NCBI RefSeq assembly: GCF_000368085.1 | Contig: NZ_KB849239.1 | Coordinates: forward strand, 254,544-318,543 | Length of the DNA stretch: 64,000 nucleotides | Origin: Acinetobacter nosocomialis NIPH 2119 | Lineage (GTDB): Bacteria > Pseudomonadota > Gammaproteobacteria > Pseudomonadales > Moraxellaceae | Direction: 5' to 3' | Shown here: one piece after another, positions 49,891-59,294 of the stretch | How the letters are laid out: each line of letters opens with the position of its first letter | How positions within the stretch are numbered: position 1 is the first letter of the stretch | Program-made: the position numbers and the translations under genes | Notes under the pieces: generated by a model | What the model was told of the DNA's origin: nothing | Seen by the model: the letters and a program-made list of their open reading frames with translations, nothing else | Databases searched by the model: none

Positions 49891-50575
49891 GTTCGAATTT
49901 TGGATTTTTTTCTGCACGTTTAAGCAGTACGAGAACGGCACCTGTGCCACCTTGGTTTTCAGGGGCACTTACAAATGCCAAAACATCACGATGCTGACGT
50001 AACCATCCGTTGACATAGGTTTTTAATACCGCTTCTGGGCCTTTACCATGCACAATTTTGATGACATTTTGATTTTCATCTTTTGCCATCTGGATGATTT
50101 GTAAAACTGCGTCACGTGCTTGTTCAATGGTACAGCCGTGTAAATCTACAGCTTCAAACCAACGCATCTTGCCTGCTTTTAAGTCTTCAAAAACCTTATG
50201 TTGAAGAGTCGCTATACGATAGCTTAACGTTGCTTGGCTTGCGACTGGATTTAAAGCAGCTTGTGTATCTGATAGCTCGGCATGTTCGGTATCACGACCA
50301 CCTTCGGCAGCTGCACGTTTTGCCAAAGTTTGTGCATCGACTTTTTTGGCACGAGGTGTTTTTACATCGGCAATATTACTATTGTTGATGCGTTTTACAC
50401 CTGCAACAGCCTGTTGAAACAGGTATGTATCTTCCAATTCTTCAGTCTCAGCCTGAGATTTTTTAGACTCAGGCTGATTTGCGATTTTGCTTGAATGAGG
50501 ATTGGAGATTTGCTTTTTAAATTGCTTCAATAACTTTTGTTGCTCTTTAGAAAGCGATGAATCTTTATTACTCAT
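49880..50575 (-). CDS. Smr domain protein, probable endonuclease
   Basis: A 231-residue protein. A charged, poorly ordered N-terminal half is followed by an Smr domain (about 138-222) with AVDLHGCTIEQARD, VKIVHGKG-type IKIVHGKGPEAVLK and the final GGTGAVLVLL. Similar stand-alone Smr proteins in E. coli (SmrA/YdaL, SmrB) nick DNA or cut mRNA at collided ribosomes; which applies here cannot be told. It lies 9 bases after trpC on the same strand, so it is probably transcribed with trpDC. Confidence 0.87.
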   Translation of the reverse strand: MSNKDSSLSKEQQKLLKQFKKQISNPHSSKIANQPESKKSQAETEELEDTYLFQQAVAGVKRINNSNIADVKTPRAKKVDAQTLAKRAAAEGGRDTEHAELSDTQAALNPVASQATLSYRIATLQHKVFEDLKAGKMRWFEAVDLHGCTIEQARDAVLQIIQMAKDENQNVIKIVHGKGPEAVLKTYVNGWLRQHRDVLAFVSAPENQGGTGAVLVLLKRAEKNPKFEQKK

Positions 50576-50584
50576 ATATCTTCA

Positions 50585-51391
50585 TTAAACCGTTTGAGGT
50601 TGTCCAAAAAGAGCAGTAAAAGCTTGATCTGGACGTGGGTGTTTCATAAAACTTTCGCCAACCAAGAAACTGTGAATATCATGCTCTTGCATCATACGCA
50701 CATCATCTGGTGTCGCAATGCCACTTTCAGTGATCAGTAAACGTGAGGACGGAAGTAATTTTTTCAAGCGGATAGACGTATTTAAATCTACATCAAACGT
50801 TTTTAAATTACGGTTATTCACACCTAGTAAACATTGCTCAGAAAGTTTTAAGGCACGCTCTAACTCTTCTTCGTCATGAACTTCAACCAATACATCAAGT
50901 TGATGTTCAAACGCTGTTTTAGACATTTCTTCGAGTTGCTGGTCAGACAAACAAGCAACAATTAATAAAATACAGTCAGCATGTAAAGCACGTGCTTCAA
51001 CTACATTATATGGGGCGACCAAAAAGTCTTTACGTAAAGCAGGTAGGGCACAATGATTGCGGGCAATCGCAATATTTTCATCTGCACCCTGAAAGAAATC
51101 CACATCAGTCAGTACCGATAAACATGCTGCTCCAGCGTGTTCATATTGCTCTGCAATTTCAGCAGGATTAAAGTCTGCGCGAATGATTCCTTTTGATGGA
51201 GATGCTTTTTTAATTTCAGCAATCACACCCGGACGTTTATGTTGTAAAGCATTTGCAAAGCCACGTACTGGAGTCGCTGCTTTTGCAAGCTCTTCTACAT
51301 CTTGCAAATTACGTTGTTTTAAACGTGCAGCAAGTTCCTCATGTTTACGGTCAACAATTTTACCTAAAATGGTATTTTGAATATTAATCAT
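50585..51391 (-). CDS. trpC: Indole-3-glycerol phosphate synthase
   Basis: A 268-residue TIM barrel enzyme that closes the indole ring in tryptophan synthesis. The active-site blocks are VIAEIKKASPSKGIIR (Lys about 61), ALRKDFLVAPYNV, GVNNRNLKTFDVDL and LITESGI. It is a single-function enzyme, not fused to TrpF. It lies 9 bases after trpD. Confidence 0.97.
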   Translation of the reverse strand: MINIQNTILGKIVDRKHEELAARLKQRNLQDVEELAKAATPVRGFANALQHKRPGVIAEIKKASPSKGIIRADFNPAEIAEQYEHAGAACLSVLTDVDFFQGADENIAIARNHCALPALRKDFLVAPYNVVEARALHADCILLIVACLSDQQLEEMSKTAFEHQLDVLVEVHDEEELERALKLSEQCLLGVNNRNLKTFDVDLNTSIRLKKLLPSSRLLITESGIATPDDVRMMQEHDIHSFLVGESFMKHPRPDQAFTALFGQPQTV

Positions 51392-51400
51392 GAGAAGTCC

Positions 51401-52450
51401 TTAATCTGCCTGAGATTGTTTTAATGTTTTAGTAAATTCAGCTAAAACACTCATTTTCTCTAATGCTTGCCCGCCGTAAATAATATCTTGCGCGAAAGTA
51501 ACAGCCTGAGCATAAGTTTTGGTAATGCCTGCTACATAAATACCTGCGCCCGCATTAAGCGCAATCATGTTTGCTGCTTTTTCACCAATATCGGATTTAT
51601 TTTTGCTTAAAGCATCTTTAATGAGCTTTAGACTCGCCGATGCATCAGCAACCACTAAACCATTTAATGTTTGTGACTCAATTCCGACATCTTCCGGATT
51701 AAGTGTCCATTCAGTAACTTCGCCATCTTTGAGTTCGGCAACAGTGGTAGGCGCTGCAAGACTAATTTCATCAAGACCATCTCTTGAATGAACAACCATG
51801 ACATGTTCGGCACCGAGTTGTTTCATCACTTCTGCAATTGGACGGCACAGTTCATCTGAAAACACACCAATCACAAAGCGCTTTACCCCAGCTGGGTTGG
51901 TCAATGGGCCAAGTAAATTGAAAATGCTTCGAATACCAAGTTCACGACGTGGGCCAGCAGCGTATTTCATGGCTTTGTGGTGGTTTGGTGCAAACAAGAA
52001 ACCCACACCCATTTCACGGATGCAGCGTTCAGTTTGTTGCATATCTAGATCAAGATGAATACCTGCTTGCTCAAGTAGGTCTGATGAACCTGATTTACTT
52101 GAAACGCCACGGTTACCATGTTTTGCAATGGTCGCACCTGCTGCTGCAATCACAAAGCTAGACGCTGTAGACACATTAAATAAATTTTGTCCATCACCGC
52201 CAGTTCCCACGATATCTACTAAATGTTTGATATCACTCACATCGATCTTAATTGCAAATTCACGCATGACACGTGCAGCCGCTGTCATTTCGTCGATGCT
52301 TTCACCTTTCATGCGTAGGCCCATCATTAAAGCACCAATTTGTGCCTCGGTTGCCTCACCTTGCATGATGCTGCGCATAATTTCTTCCATTTGAGGCTGA
52401 GTCAAATGAATGTTCTTGGTAATGTGGTTAAGCGCCTGTTGGATATTCAT
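51401..52450 (-). CDS. trpD: Anthranilate phosphoribosyltransferase
   Basis: A 349-residue enzyme that joins anthranilate to PRPP. The PRPP-binding motif [18 protein letters not shown] is at about 79-96, with [15 protein letters not shown] following. The start is ATG 52450 (MNIQQAL); an ATG two codons upstream is possible. With trpC and the Smr gene it forms an operon. trpG, usually directly upstream in Acinetobacter as far as I remember, is here 6 kb away beyond two opposite-strand genes. Confidence 0.96.
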   Translation of the reverse strand: MNIQQALNHITKNIHLTQPQMEEIMRSIMQGEATEAQIGALMMGLRMKGESIDEMTAAARVMREFAIKIDVSDIKHLVDIVGTGGDGQNLFNVSTASSFVIAAAGATIAKHGNRGVSSKSGSSDLLEQAGIHLDLDMQQTERCIREMGVGFLFAPNHHKAMKYAAGPRRELGIRSIFNLLGPLTNPAGVKRFVIGVFSDELCRPIAEVMKQLGAEHVMVVHSRDGLDEISLAAPTTVAELKDGEVTEWTLNPEDVGIESQTLNGLVVADASASLKLIKDALSKNKSDIGEKAANMIALNAGAGIYVAGITKTYAQAVTFAQDIIYGGQALEKMSVLAEFTKTLKQSQAD

Positions 52451-52456
52451 AGTCAT

Positions 52457-52806
52457 GATTTACAGCATTAATGATTAAAATTTTTAGGTGAAGTTGATCG
52501 AGTGTGGGAGGTTCGGCCTATTGCGTTCCATGATTCACTAGCTAGGGGAGCTATGTTAGCAGAAAATAATCAAAGATTTTTGCTGTTCGATAAGAGAATT
52601 AAAAATTTTGATTAGAGAAGGTTTTGAATCTATTCATAAACAAAATTTATTTATTGAAAAAGGTTTTAGTTTGTTGTGAGTTTTTATGATAAATAATTAA
52701 CCATTTGGTATATCTTAAACATCAATATATCTAGAAAAAATGTGTATAAATCAACCAAATAAAAGTGGATATAGTAGGGCGATCTTTATTTTGTCTACTA
52801 ATAAAT
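52457..52806. other. AT-rich gap between trpD and the TonB receptor gene
   Basis: About 350 bases between divergent genes with no reading frame of note. The trpD-proximal 100 bases are less AT-rich. It must hold promoters for both sides; I cannot assign boxes, and no trp leader peptide is visible. Confidence 0.5.
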
Positions 52807-55539
52807 ATGTATTTAAATAACTTGAAATATGTAGAGGCTTTAAAAAATAAGCGCTCATTTATTTTCGTATTTGTTGCACTGTTTCATCCCTTAGAAAGTT
52901 ATGCACAAGAAGCTGTAGAGCAACCACAAAACCAAGCTAAAGCAGATAAAGTAGTTCGTGTTGCGGTGACAGGTTCTCGGATTTCAAAAGCACAAAAAGA
53001 TGGCCCGACCAGTGTGACCGTCATTACCGCAGCCGATATTGAAAAACAAGGTTTTAGTAATGCATTTGACGCACTCAATAACCTGACGCAGAACACAGGT
53101 TTCGTACAAGGTGCCGATTATGGAAATACGTTTACGCCTGCGGCTAATGCCATTAGTTTACGAGGCTTAGGACCTAATCATACTTTGACTTTGATTAATG
53201 GACATCGGGTTGCAGACTATCCTGTGCCTTATGATGGCTCTGTCAATTTCGTAAACTTAGCCAATATTCCAACTGCCATTATTGATCGGATTGAAATATT
53301 AAACGGTGGTGCTTCTGCAATTTATGGTTCAGATGCAATTGCAGGTGTGGTGAATATTATTCTGAAAAAGAAAACAGACGGCACACAATTTAATATCAAG
53401 GCAGGCGGAACCAAAGAAGGCGGTGAAAATTTACGTTTACAACTGAGTGGTAGTAAAACTTTAGACAAGCTTAGTCTCGTTTATGGGGTTGAACTCAGCG
53501 GCCGTGAGCCGATATGGGCAGCTGATCGAGATTTTATGTCGAGCCGAACGCGTTTGGGAGAAAAACCCGACACGGTTGTGGGTCGTAAAAATGCCGATAC
53601 TGGTAAATACCTTTCAATTGGCGGGTGTCAGGCGTTTAACGGTTTATTTAAGGGTTCAGTCAATAATATTGGACAAGCAGGGGCGGACAATTGTGCCAGT
53701 GGTTTGGTACGACCAACCTATTGGACTGTCCAAACTCAAAACCGCAGTCAAAATGGTTATATCGGTTTAGACTATGAGTTAAATGATAAAACCCAACTAT
53801 TTGCCGATTTTTTAATTGGGGCAAATCAAATTGAAAACAATACCCGTATTCCGATATGGACCTCTTTAGGTGCATCGAGTGGTTATTTTCTAAATCAAGA
53901 TTCGGGAAATTATGAAATTTGGAATCGTCGTTTTGCGCCTGAAGAATTAGGGGGGGTAGAACGCATAAATAAAAAGTGGAAAGAGCTTTCTTCGAATTTA
54001 AACTTCGGAATTCGAGGGGATATTGGAGAAACAAGCTGGAGTTATGAAGCAGCCTATAATGGTTCCATTTATACCAGTCAGTTAAACCGCCAAGGTTTAT
54101 TACGTTCGAATGTTGATGAATATTTCTTAGGTCAGCAACTTGGTACAGATGCAGATGGTATTCCTATTTATTCCCCTCGCTTAGATCGTTTAAGTCGACC
54201 ACTCACAGCAAGTGAATTTGAAAGTATTTCGGGCACAACAAAAGAAAAAGATAAGTCGTGGGCACAAAGTTTAACCCTAAGCGCGAATGGTGATGTGTTT
54301 AAGTTACCTGCAGGAACTGCCAAACTTGCGGCTGTGGCTGAAATTGGGCGTCAAGGTTTTTCGATTAAACCAGATCAGGCGATCGAAAATGGTGAATATT
54401 ATAATTTAAGCTCTAGTGGCGAATATGGAGGAACGAGGACCCGCCAAGCACTTGGCGCAGAATTATTCTTACCTTTAGCAAAGCCATTAAATTTAACGCT
54501 GTCTGGACGTTATGACCGTTATGCTTTGGCAGATAACAGCATTGATAAGCTAACATTCGGTTCAGGTTTAGAGTTTAGACCACATCCGACTTTATTGCTG
54601 CGCGGTAACTACGCAACTAGTTTTCGTGCACCAGATATGAACTATCTGTTCTTAAATAAGCAAAAAGGTTATTTCGCAAGTACAACGGATTATTTACGTT
54701 GTAGCCAAACGGGACAACCTTTAGATAAATGTACCTTTAAAGATTACGCACCTGGGGCGAACTACACTTTAACCGGAAACAAAGAGCTGAAACCTGAAGA
54801 GGGTAAATCTTATGGTGCAGGGTTTGTTTGGTCGCCAACCAATAAATTTGATATCAGCATCGACTACTGGGATATCAAAATTGATAATCTTGTGACGAAC
54901 TTAAGTGCGGACAAAATTCTACGTTTGGAAGCAGATTGTCGTTTAGGCAACCAAGATATTAACTCTGCAGCCTGTATTGATGCATTAGCACGTGTGGAGC
55001 GTAACCCTGCAAATGCAGTTGTCGATCCAAATGTCATTAAGAATATAAATATCGTTCCGATTAATGCTGCATCAGACCATACCCGCGGGATTGATTTCAC
55101 TAGCAGATGGCGTTGGAAAACTGACAGCTTTGGTAACTTTCTCTGGACAGTGAACTATAGCCGTGTACTAGAACATGAATATCAACAATCAAAAGATGGC
55201 GAGAAAGATGACTACTTAAAAGATTTAACTATTCCTGATTGGCGTGACCGTTTTAATACCAGTCTCAGCTGGAGCTATGGTGATTGGGCTTCAACAGTAT
55301 TAGTTAATCGTTATGGCAAAATTCCAAATGGTAACCAAACTGCCTATTTAAGCCCAACGTATTTGGTGAACTGGAGCGGTACTTATCAAATCTCTCCAAA
55401 AGCTTCTGCTTCCATCATTATTAATAACGTGTTTGACAAAGTGAAACGAGATGACACAGGCGGTTGGCCGTATTATCCGGTAGGATCATATTCACCATTC
55501 GGCCGTCAAGGTTGGTTGGAGTTTAACTATAAATTTTAA
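52807..55539 (+). CDS. TonB-dependent outer-membrane receptor
   Basis: About 910 residues. A signal peptide (hydrophobic FIFVFVALFHP, cleavage near SYAQ) is followed by a plug domain (about 45-180: SVTVITAADIEKQGF, ISLRGLGPNHTLTLINGHRV, GGASAIYGSDAIAGVVNIIL) and a beta barrel ending in an aromatic strand (WLEFNYKF). These proteins import siderophores, vitamins or other large ligands using TonB energy. The ligand is unknown. It resembles the large TonB receptors that take up peptides or plant polymers, and the adjacent aminopeptidase hints at a peptide-related ligand; this is inference. GTG 52765 and ATG 52807 both lack a good ribosome-binding site. Confidence 0.88.
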   Translation: MYLNNLKYVEALKNKRSFIFVFVALFHPLESYAQEAVEQPQNQAKADKVVRVAVTGSRISKAQKDGPTSVTVITAADIEKQGFSNAFDALNNLTQNTGFVQGADYGNTFTPAANAISLRGLGPNHTLTLINGHRVADYPVPYDGSVNFVNLANIPTAIIDRIEILNGGASAIYGSDAIAGVVNIILKKKTDGTQFNIKAGGTKEGGENLRLQLSGSKTLDKLSLVYGVELSGREPIWAADRDFMSSRTRLGEKPDTVVGRKNADTGKYLSIGGCQAFNGLFKGSVNNIGQAGADNCASGLVRPTYWTVQTQNRSQNGYIGLDYELNDKTQLFADFLIGANQIENNTRIPIWTSLGASSGYFLNQDSGNYEIWNRRFAPEELGGVERINKKWKELSSNLNFGIRGDIGETSWSYEAAYNGSIYTSQLNRQGLLRSNVDEYFLGQQLGTDADGIPIYSPRLDRLSRPLTASEFESISGTTKEKDKSWAQSLTLSANGDVFKLPAGTAKLAAVAEIGRQGFSIKPDQAIENGEYYNLSSSGEYGGTRTRQALGAELFLPLAKPLNLTLSGRYDRYALADNSIDKLTFGSGLEFRPHPTLLLRGNYATSFRAPDMNYLFLNKQKGYFASTTDYLRCSQTGQPLDKCTFKDYAPGANYTLTGNKELKPEEGKSYGAGFVWSPTNKFDISIDYWDIKIDNLVTNLSADKILRLEADCRLGNQDINSAACIDALARVERNPANAVVDPNVIKNINIVPINAASDHTRGIDFTSRWRWKTDSFGNFLWTVNYSRVLEHEYQQSKDGEKDDYLKDLTIPDWRDRFNTSLSWSYGDWASTVLVNRYGKIPNGNQTAYLSPTYLVNWSGTYQISPKASASIIINNVFDKVKRDDTGGWPYYPVGSYSPFGRQGWLEFNYKF

Positions 55540-55551
55540 GAATGATGTATG

Positions 55552-55590
55552 GATGCAGCGAAGTGGTACAGCAATTGCTGCATCTTTTTA
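55552..55590 (+). terminator. Terminator after the TonB receptor gene
   Basis: The stem GATGCAGC (55552-55559) and GCTGCATC (55577-55584) is followed by TTTTTATTT. It lies ahead of the aminopeptidase start and argues against the longer reading frame from 55553. Confidence 0.75.
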
Positions 55591-55618
55591 TTTAAAACTA
55601 CAGAGGATAAAACCCCTT

Positions 55619-58318
55619 ATGCTGGTCAAGCCTTCATTTAAAAAAAGATTGCTACTTACAACATTATTATCTTTATCGGCAACTCAAATTTTTGCATCTA
55701 ATAACAGTGAACAAATCCCGATTGGTAAATTACCCGAGTGGGTTGTACCCGAATCTTATGATTTAGATTTTAAGATTGATCCCGCACAAAAAGGCTATAC
55801 CGGTAAAACTACTATTCATTTAAAACTGGCTCAAGCCACAGATCACATCTGGATTCATGGTAAGTCTTTAACGGTGAAAGATGTGAATATCACATCGGCA
55901 GAGGGCGTCAAAACCAAAGCAAAATATGAGCAAGCCTCCGAGGTAGATGGGGTAAGTAAAATTAAATTTGCCAAGACCTTGCCCGCAGGCCAGTATCAAC
56001 TCGTTCTAGATTTTAATGCAGCATATGACCAGCAACTTGACGGTATTTATAAAATCGAGTTTGAGGGTAAACCTTATGTGATGACTCAAATGGAAGCAAT
56101 TAGTGCACGCCAGTCATTCCCGTCATTTGATGAGCCACGTTTTAAAACGCCGTTTAATATTCGTTTGACGATTCCAAGCAAATATTCAGGTTTTACCAAT
56201 ACCCAACAAACGTCGGAGCAAGTCGATAAGTCGGGTTGGAAAACACTCAGTTTTGCACAAACCAAACCACTACCAACATACTTACTTGCATTGGCTGTCG
56301 GACCGTGGCAATTACAAAAAGGGCCTGATATTGGAGCAACTTTATGGCGTAAGCAGCCGATTCAGTTACGTGGTATTGCACCCGATGCTAAAGCTGAAAA
56401 AATGCAGCATGCCTTATCTGAAACGCCAGCCATTTTAAAAACTTTAGAAGATTATTTTGCCTTTGGTTATCCATTTGACAAGCTCGACTTGCTTGCAGCA
56501 CCAGATTTCGCAGCAGGGGCTATGGAAAACCCGGGGCTAATTACTTTTAGAGACTATCTAATGTTGTTAGATAAGGACTCGCCAGTCTCTTTTGTACAGA
56601 ATTCATTTAATGTCAATGCACATGAGCTCGCACATCAATGGTTTGGTGATGTCGTCACGATGCCGTGGTGGGATGATTTGTGGCTCAATGAATCGTTTGC
56701 CACATGGATGCAAAGTAAAATTACTCAAAAATTACATCCCGAATTTAATGCTGATCTAGAACGTATTGCGGATACTGCCGATGCGATGAAAAGTGATAGC
56801 TTGGTAAGTGTGCGTCGTATTCGTCAGCCTATTTTAAGCAATGCTGATATTCAAACGGCTTTTGATGGTATTACTTACCAAAAAGGTGCGGCTGTTTTAA
56901 ATATGTTTGAAAGCTATTTGGGCGAAGAAAAATTCAAACAAGGTGTGCGCAATTATATTAATAAGCACCAATACGGTAATGCGACAGCCAATGATTTAAT
57001 TAGCGCTTTAGCAGAGCAATCTGGACAAGGTGAGCGCTTTACTAGAGCGATGAAAAGTTTTCTTGATCAACCAGGTGTGCCTTTAATTAACACCGCATTA
57101 CAGCAAGAAGGCAATAAAGTCTTTTTAAATGTGAAGCAAAGCCGTTATTTACCTGTGGGTTCAAAAGGTGATGCAAGAAGCCTGTGGGGTGTACCATTAT
57201 GTGTACGTTATGAAGTTCCAAATGCAGGTAGTAAAGTGCAATGTGAACTGGTAGACCAAGCAGAAACCAAGATTGAACTCAAAGGTGCCAGCCTTGATAG
57301 TTGGTATATACCAAATGCAGATGCGGCAGGATATTACCAATTTAGTTTGCCACAAAAAGAGTTTACTCGTCTGACTGCTGCCACAGAAAAGCTTTCTAAT
57401 ACTGAACAGTTGGCCTATGCCTATGCAATTTCAGCTGCTTTTAACCATGGGGATATTAATTTGTTGGCTGTCGTAGATGCTGCGAAGAAATTCGCTAATT
57501 CAAATAGTCGACAAATTAGTACAGCGCTATTTTCCCAGTTAAGTACCATTCATCGTCATGTATTGAAAACAGAAGCTGAACGTGAACATTTTAGAAAAGT
57601 TTTGGCAAATTTATATTTACCTAAATTAAATCAGTTGGGTTATGTCAGTAAAACAGGTGAATCAGCTGAAGACAGTTTATGGCGTAGTGAGTTAGTTAGA
57701 TTTCTTGCTTTAGATATTCAAGTTCCTGAAGTTCGTACACAACTGTTAAAACAGTCAGATGCTCTATTTGCTCAAAAGCAGCTTAATTTTGCGCAAGTAA
57801 CACCTGAATTATTGCCAACCATTTTAGCTGTACGTGTACAAGAAAAAGGTCAACCAGCTTTTGACCGATTGTCTGGAGAGTTACAACACGTGACTCAACC
57901 AACACAACGTCTAGCAATCCTTACAGCCTTAGGCTCGGCAAATCAAGAAGCAACACGTCAACAAGCCCGTCAGTTGATTTTGAACCCGCGTGTTAAAGTT
58001 GGTGAAGTTCGTACCGTAGTTAACTCAATCAATAATTATGGAGATGAACAAGGCGGTTTGTGGTCTTGGTTTAAGGTAAATCATGAGGCAGTGTTTGATC
58101 GTTTAGGTAAGTCTTCGGCTGGGCGTTTTCCTGCAATGTTTAGTGGGGCAGCATGTACCCAACAACAGGCAGCGCAGTTAAATGACTTTTTTGCACCACG
58201 AACTAAAGAGTTGGTTGGGGTGGAAAGAGGATTGAAACAAACCAAAGAACGTATTCAACTCTGCGAATCTTTGGTGGCAAAACAAGATGGATCAATTGTG
58301 CAACAGTTAAAGTTGTAA
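55619..58318 (+). CDS. M1 family metallopeptidase (aminopeptidase), exported
   Basis: A 899-residue zinc aminopeptidase. A signal peptide (KKRLLLTTLLSLSATQIFAS) indicates export to the periplasm or beyond. The M1 hallmarks are GAMENPG (exopeptidase motif, about 299-305) and the zinc site HELAHQW...WLNESFA (HExxH-x18-E). The C-terminal ERAP1-like helical domain (about 520-895) is complete. It removes N-terminal residues from peptides. The start at 55619 follows AGAGGA by 12 bases. It lies behind the TonB receptor gene in the same direction. Confidence 0.92.
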   Translation: MLVKPSFKKRLLLTTLLSLSATQIFASNNSEQIPIGKLPEWVVPESYDLDFKIDPAQKGYTGKTTIHLKLAQATDHIWIHGKSLTVKDVNITSAEGVKTKAKYEQASEVDGVSKIKFAKTLPAGQYQLVLDFNAAYDQQLDGIYKIEFEGKPYVMTQMEAISARQSFPSFDEPRFKTPFNIRLTIPSKYSGFTNTQQTSEQVDKSGWKTLSFAQTKPLPTYLLALAVGPWQLQKGPDIGATLWRKQPIQLRGIAPDAKAEKMQHALSETPAILKTLEDYFAFGYPFDKLDLLAAPDFAAGAMENPGLITFRDYLMLLDKDSPVSFVQNSFNVNAHELAHQWFGDVVTMPWWDDLWLNESFATWMQSKITQKLHPEFNADLERIADTADAMKSDSLVSVRRIRQPILSNADIQTAFDGITYQKGAAVLNMFESYLGEEKFKQGVRNYINKHQYGNATANDLISALAEQSGQGERFTRAMKSFLDQPGVPLINTALQQEGNKVFLNVKQSRYLPVGSKGDARSLWGVPLCVRYEVPNAGSKVQCELVDQAETKIELKGASLDSWYIPNADAAGYYQFSLPQKEFTRLTAATEKLSNTEQLAYAYAISAAFNHGDINLLAVVDAAKKFANSNSRQISTALFSQLSTIHRHVLKTEAEREHFRKVLANLYLPKLNQLGYVSKTGESAEDSLWRSELVRFLALDIQVPEVRTQLLKQSDALFAQKQLNFAQVTPELLPTILAVRVQEKGQPAFDRLSGELQHVTQPTQRLAILTALGSANQEATRQQARQLILNPRVKVGEVRTVVNSINNYGDEQGGLWSWFKVNHEAVFDRLGKSSAGRFPAMFSGAACTQQQAAQLNDFFAPRTKELVGVERGLKQTKERIQLCESLVAKQDGSIVQQLKL

Positions 58319-58331
58319 TTGATTCAGCTAT

Positions 58332-58363
58332 AAAAAAGCCAACTGATCGTAGTTGGCTTTTTT
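58332..58363. terminator. Bidirectional terminator between the aminopeptidase gene and trpG
   Basis: AAAAAAGCCAACT and AGTTGGCTTTTTT pair perfectly around a 6-base loop between two convergent genes. Confidence 0.85.
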
Positions 58364-58413
58364 ATTCATGGTTCTTATCAAATTACTTTTAAAACAAACT
58401 ATTGACGGCTGAC

Positions 58414-58998
58414 TTATGCGTAGATGTCTAAAAAGTTTTTAAAGATTTGATGGCCATGTTGACTCAAAATGGATTCAGGATGGAATTGTACGCCTTCAAC
58501 AGGAAGCGTCTTATGTTTAACGCCCATAATTTCTTCCATTGAACCATCTGCTTCATTAGTCCAGCATGTTACTTCAAGGCAGTCAGGTAGCGTTTCCTGA
58601 TCAATGACCAACGAGTGATAACGAGTTGCCGAGAATGGACTAGGCAGATTACTGAAAATACCCTTATTGCTGTGGTACATATCAGATAAACGTCCATGCA
58701 TCACCGTTTTGGCTCTTACAATTTTTCCGCCAAAAGCTTGCCCGATACTTTGATGTCCTAAACACACGCCAAGCAATGGAATTTTTCCGGCAAAGTGATT
58801 AATTGCAGGAATTGAAATACCAGCTTCACTTGGAGAGCAAGGACCAGGACCAATCACGAGGTATTTAGGTTGCCATCGTTCAATATCCTCTAATGTGACT
58901 TGATCATTGCGAACTACTTTTACTTCCTGATTCAACTCGCCAAAATACTGGACGATGTTGTAGGTAAAAGAGTCGTAATTGTCGATCATTAGAAGCAT
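58414..58998 (-). CDS. trpG: Anthranilate synthase glutamine amidotransferase component
   Basis: A 194-residue class I glutamine amidotransferase that supplies ammonia for anthranilate (or p-aminobenzoate) synthesis. The nucleophile is Cys79 in [15 protein letters not shown], and the His-Glu pair is in VQFHPESIL. In Acinetobacter this type of subunit is shared between tryptophan and folate pathways. It is not followed by trpD here; the next genes downstream are on the other strand. trpE is not in the window. Confidence 0.95.
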   Translation of the reverse strand: MLLMIDNYDSFTYNIVQYFGELNQEVKVVRNDQVTLEDIERWQPKYLVIGPGPCSPSEAGISIPAINHFAGKIPLLGVCLGHQSIGQAFGGKIVRAKTVMHGRLSDMYHSNKGIFSNLPSPFSATRYHSLVIDQETLPDCLEVTCWTNEADGSMEEIMGVKHKTLPVEGVQFHPESILSQHGHQIFKNFLDIYA

Positions 58999-59294
58999 GA
59001 TGAACTTAACCTCATGATAATTAAAATATATTTAATAAGTGACTAAAATAGTTACCCATATTGATACCCGTTTTCAGAAAAGACTTTTTAGATTTGAAAA
59101 ATAAGAAGCCGTTTTCTAATGGGCTAATATAGCAAAAAAAGAAGTAACCAGTTTAACTATTTCATTCGTTAGAAATTTGCAGAAAAAATGACTTTGAGAA
59201 GTAAGCCTTTTTGAAATAATAGATAACTACAACTCAGGCAAAATAAGCTTTTCATTAAAAATAGAAAATTATTCTACCTGAGTAAAAAAGAAGA
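58999..59294. other. Intergenic gap upstream of trpG
   Basis: About 300 AT-rich bases between two minus-strand genes. They contain a separated inverted repeat ACTCAGG (59232-59238) and CCTGAGT (59277-59283) near the end of the aminopeptidase P gene, possibly a weak terminator. No reading frame is evident. Confidence 0.45.
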
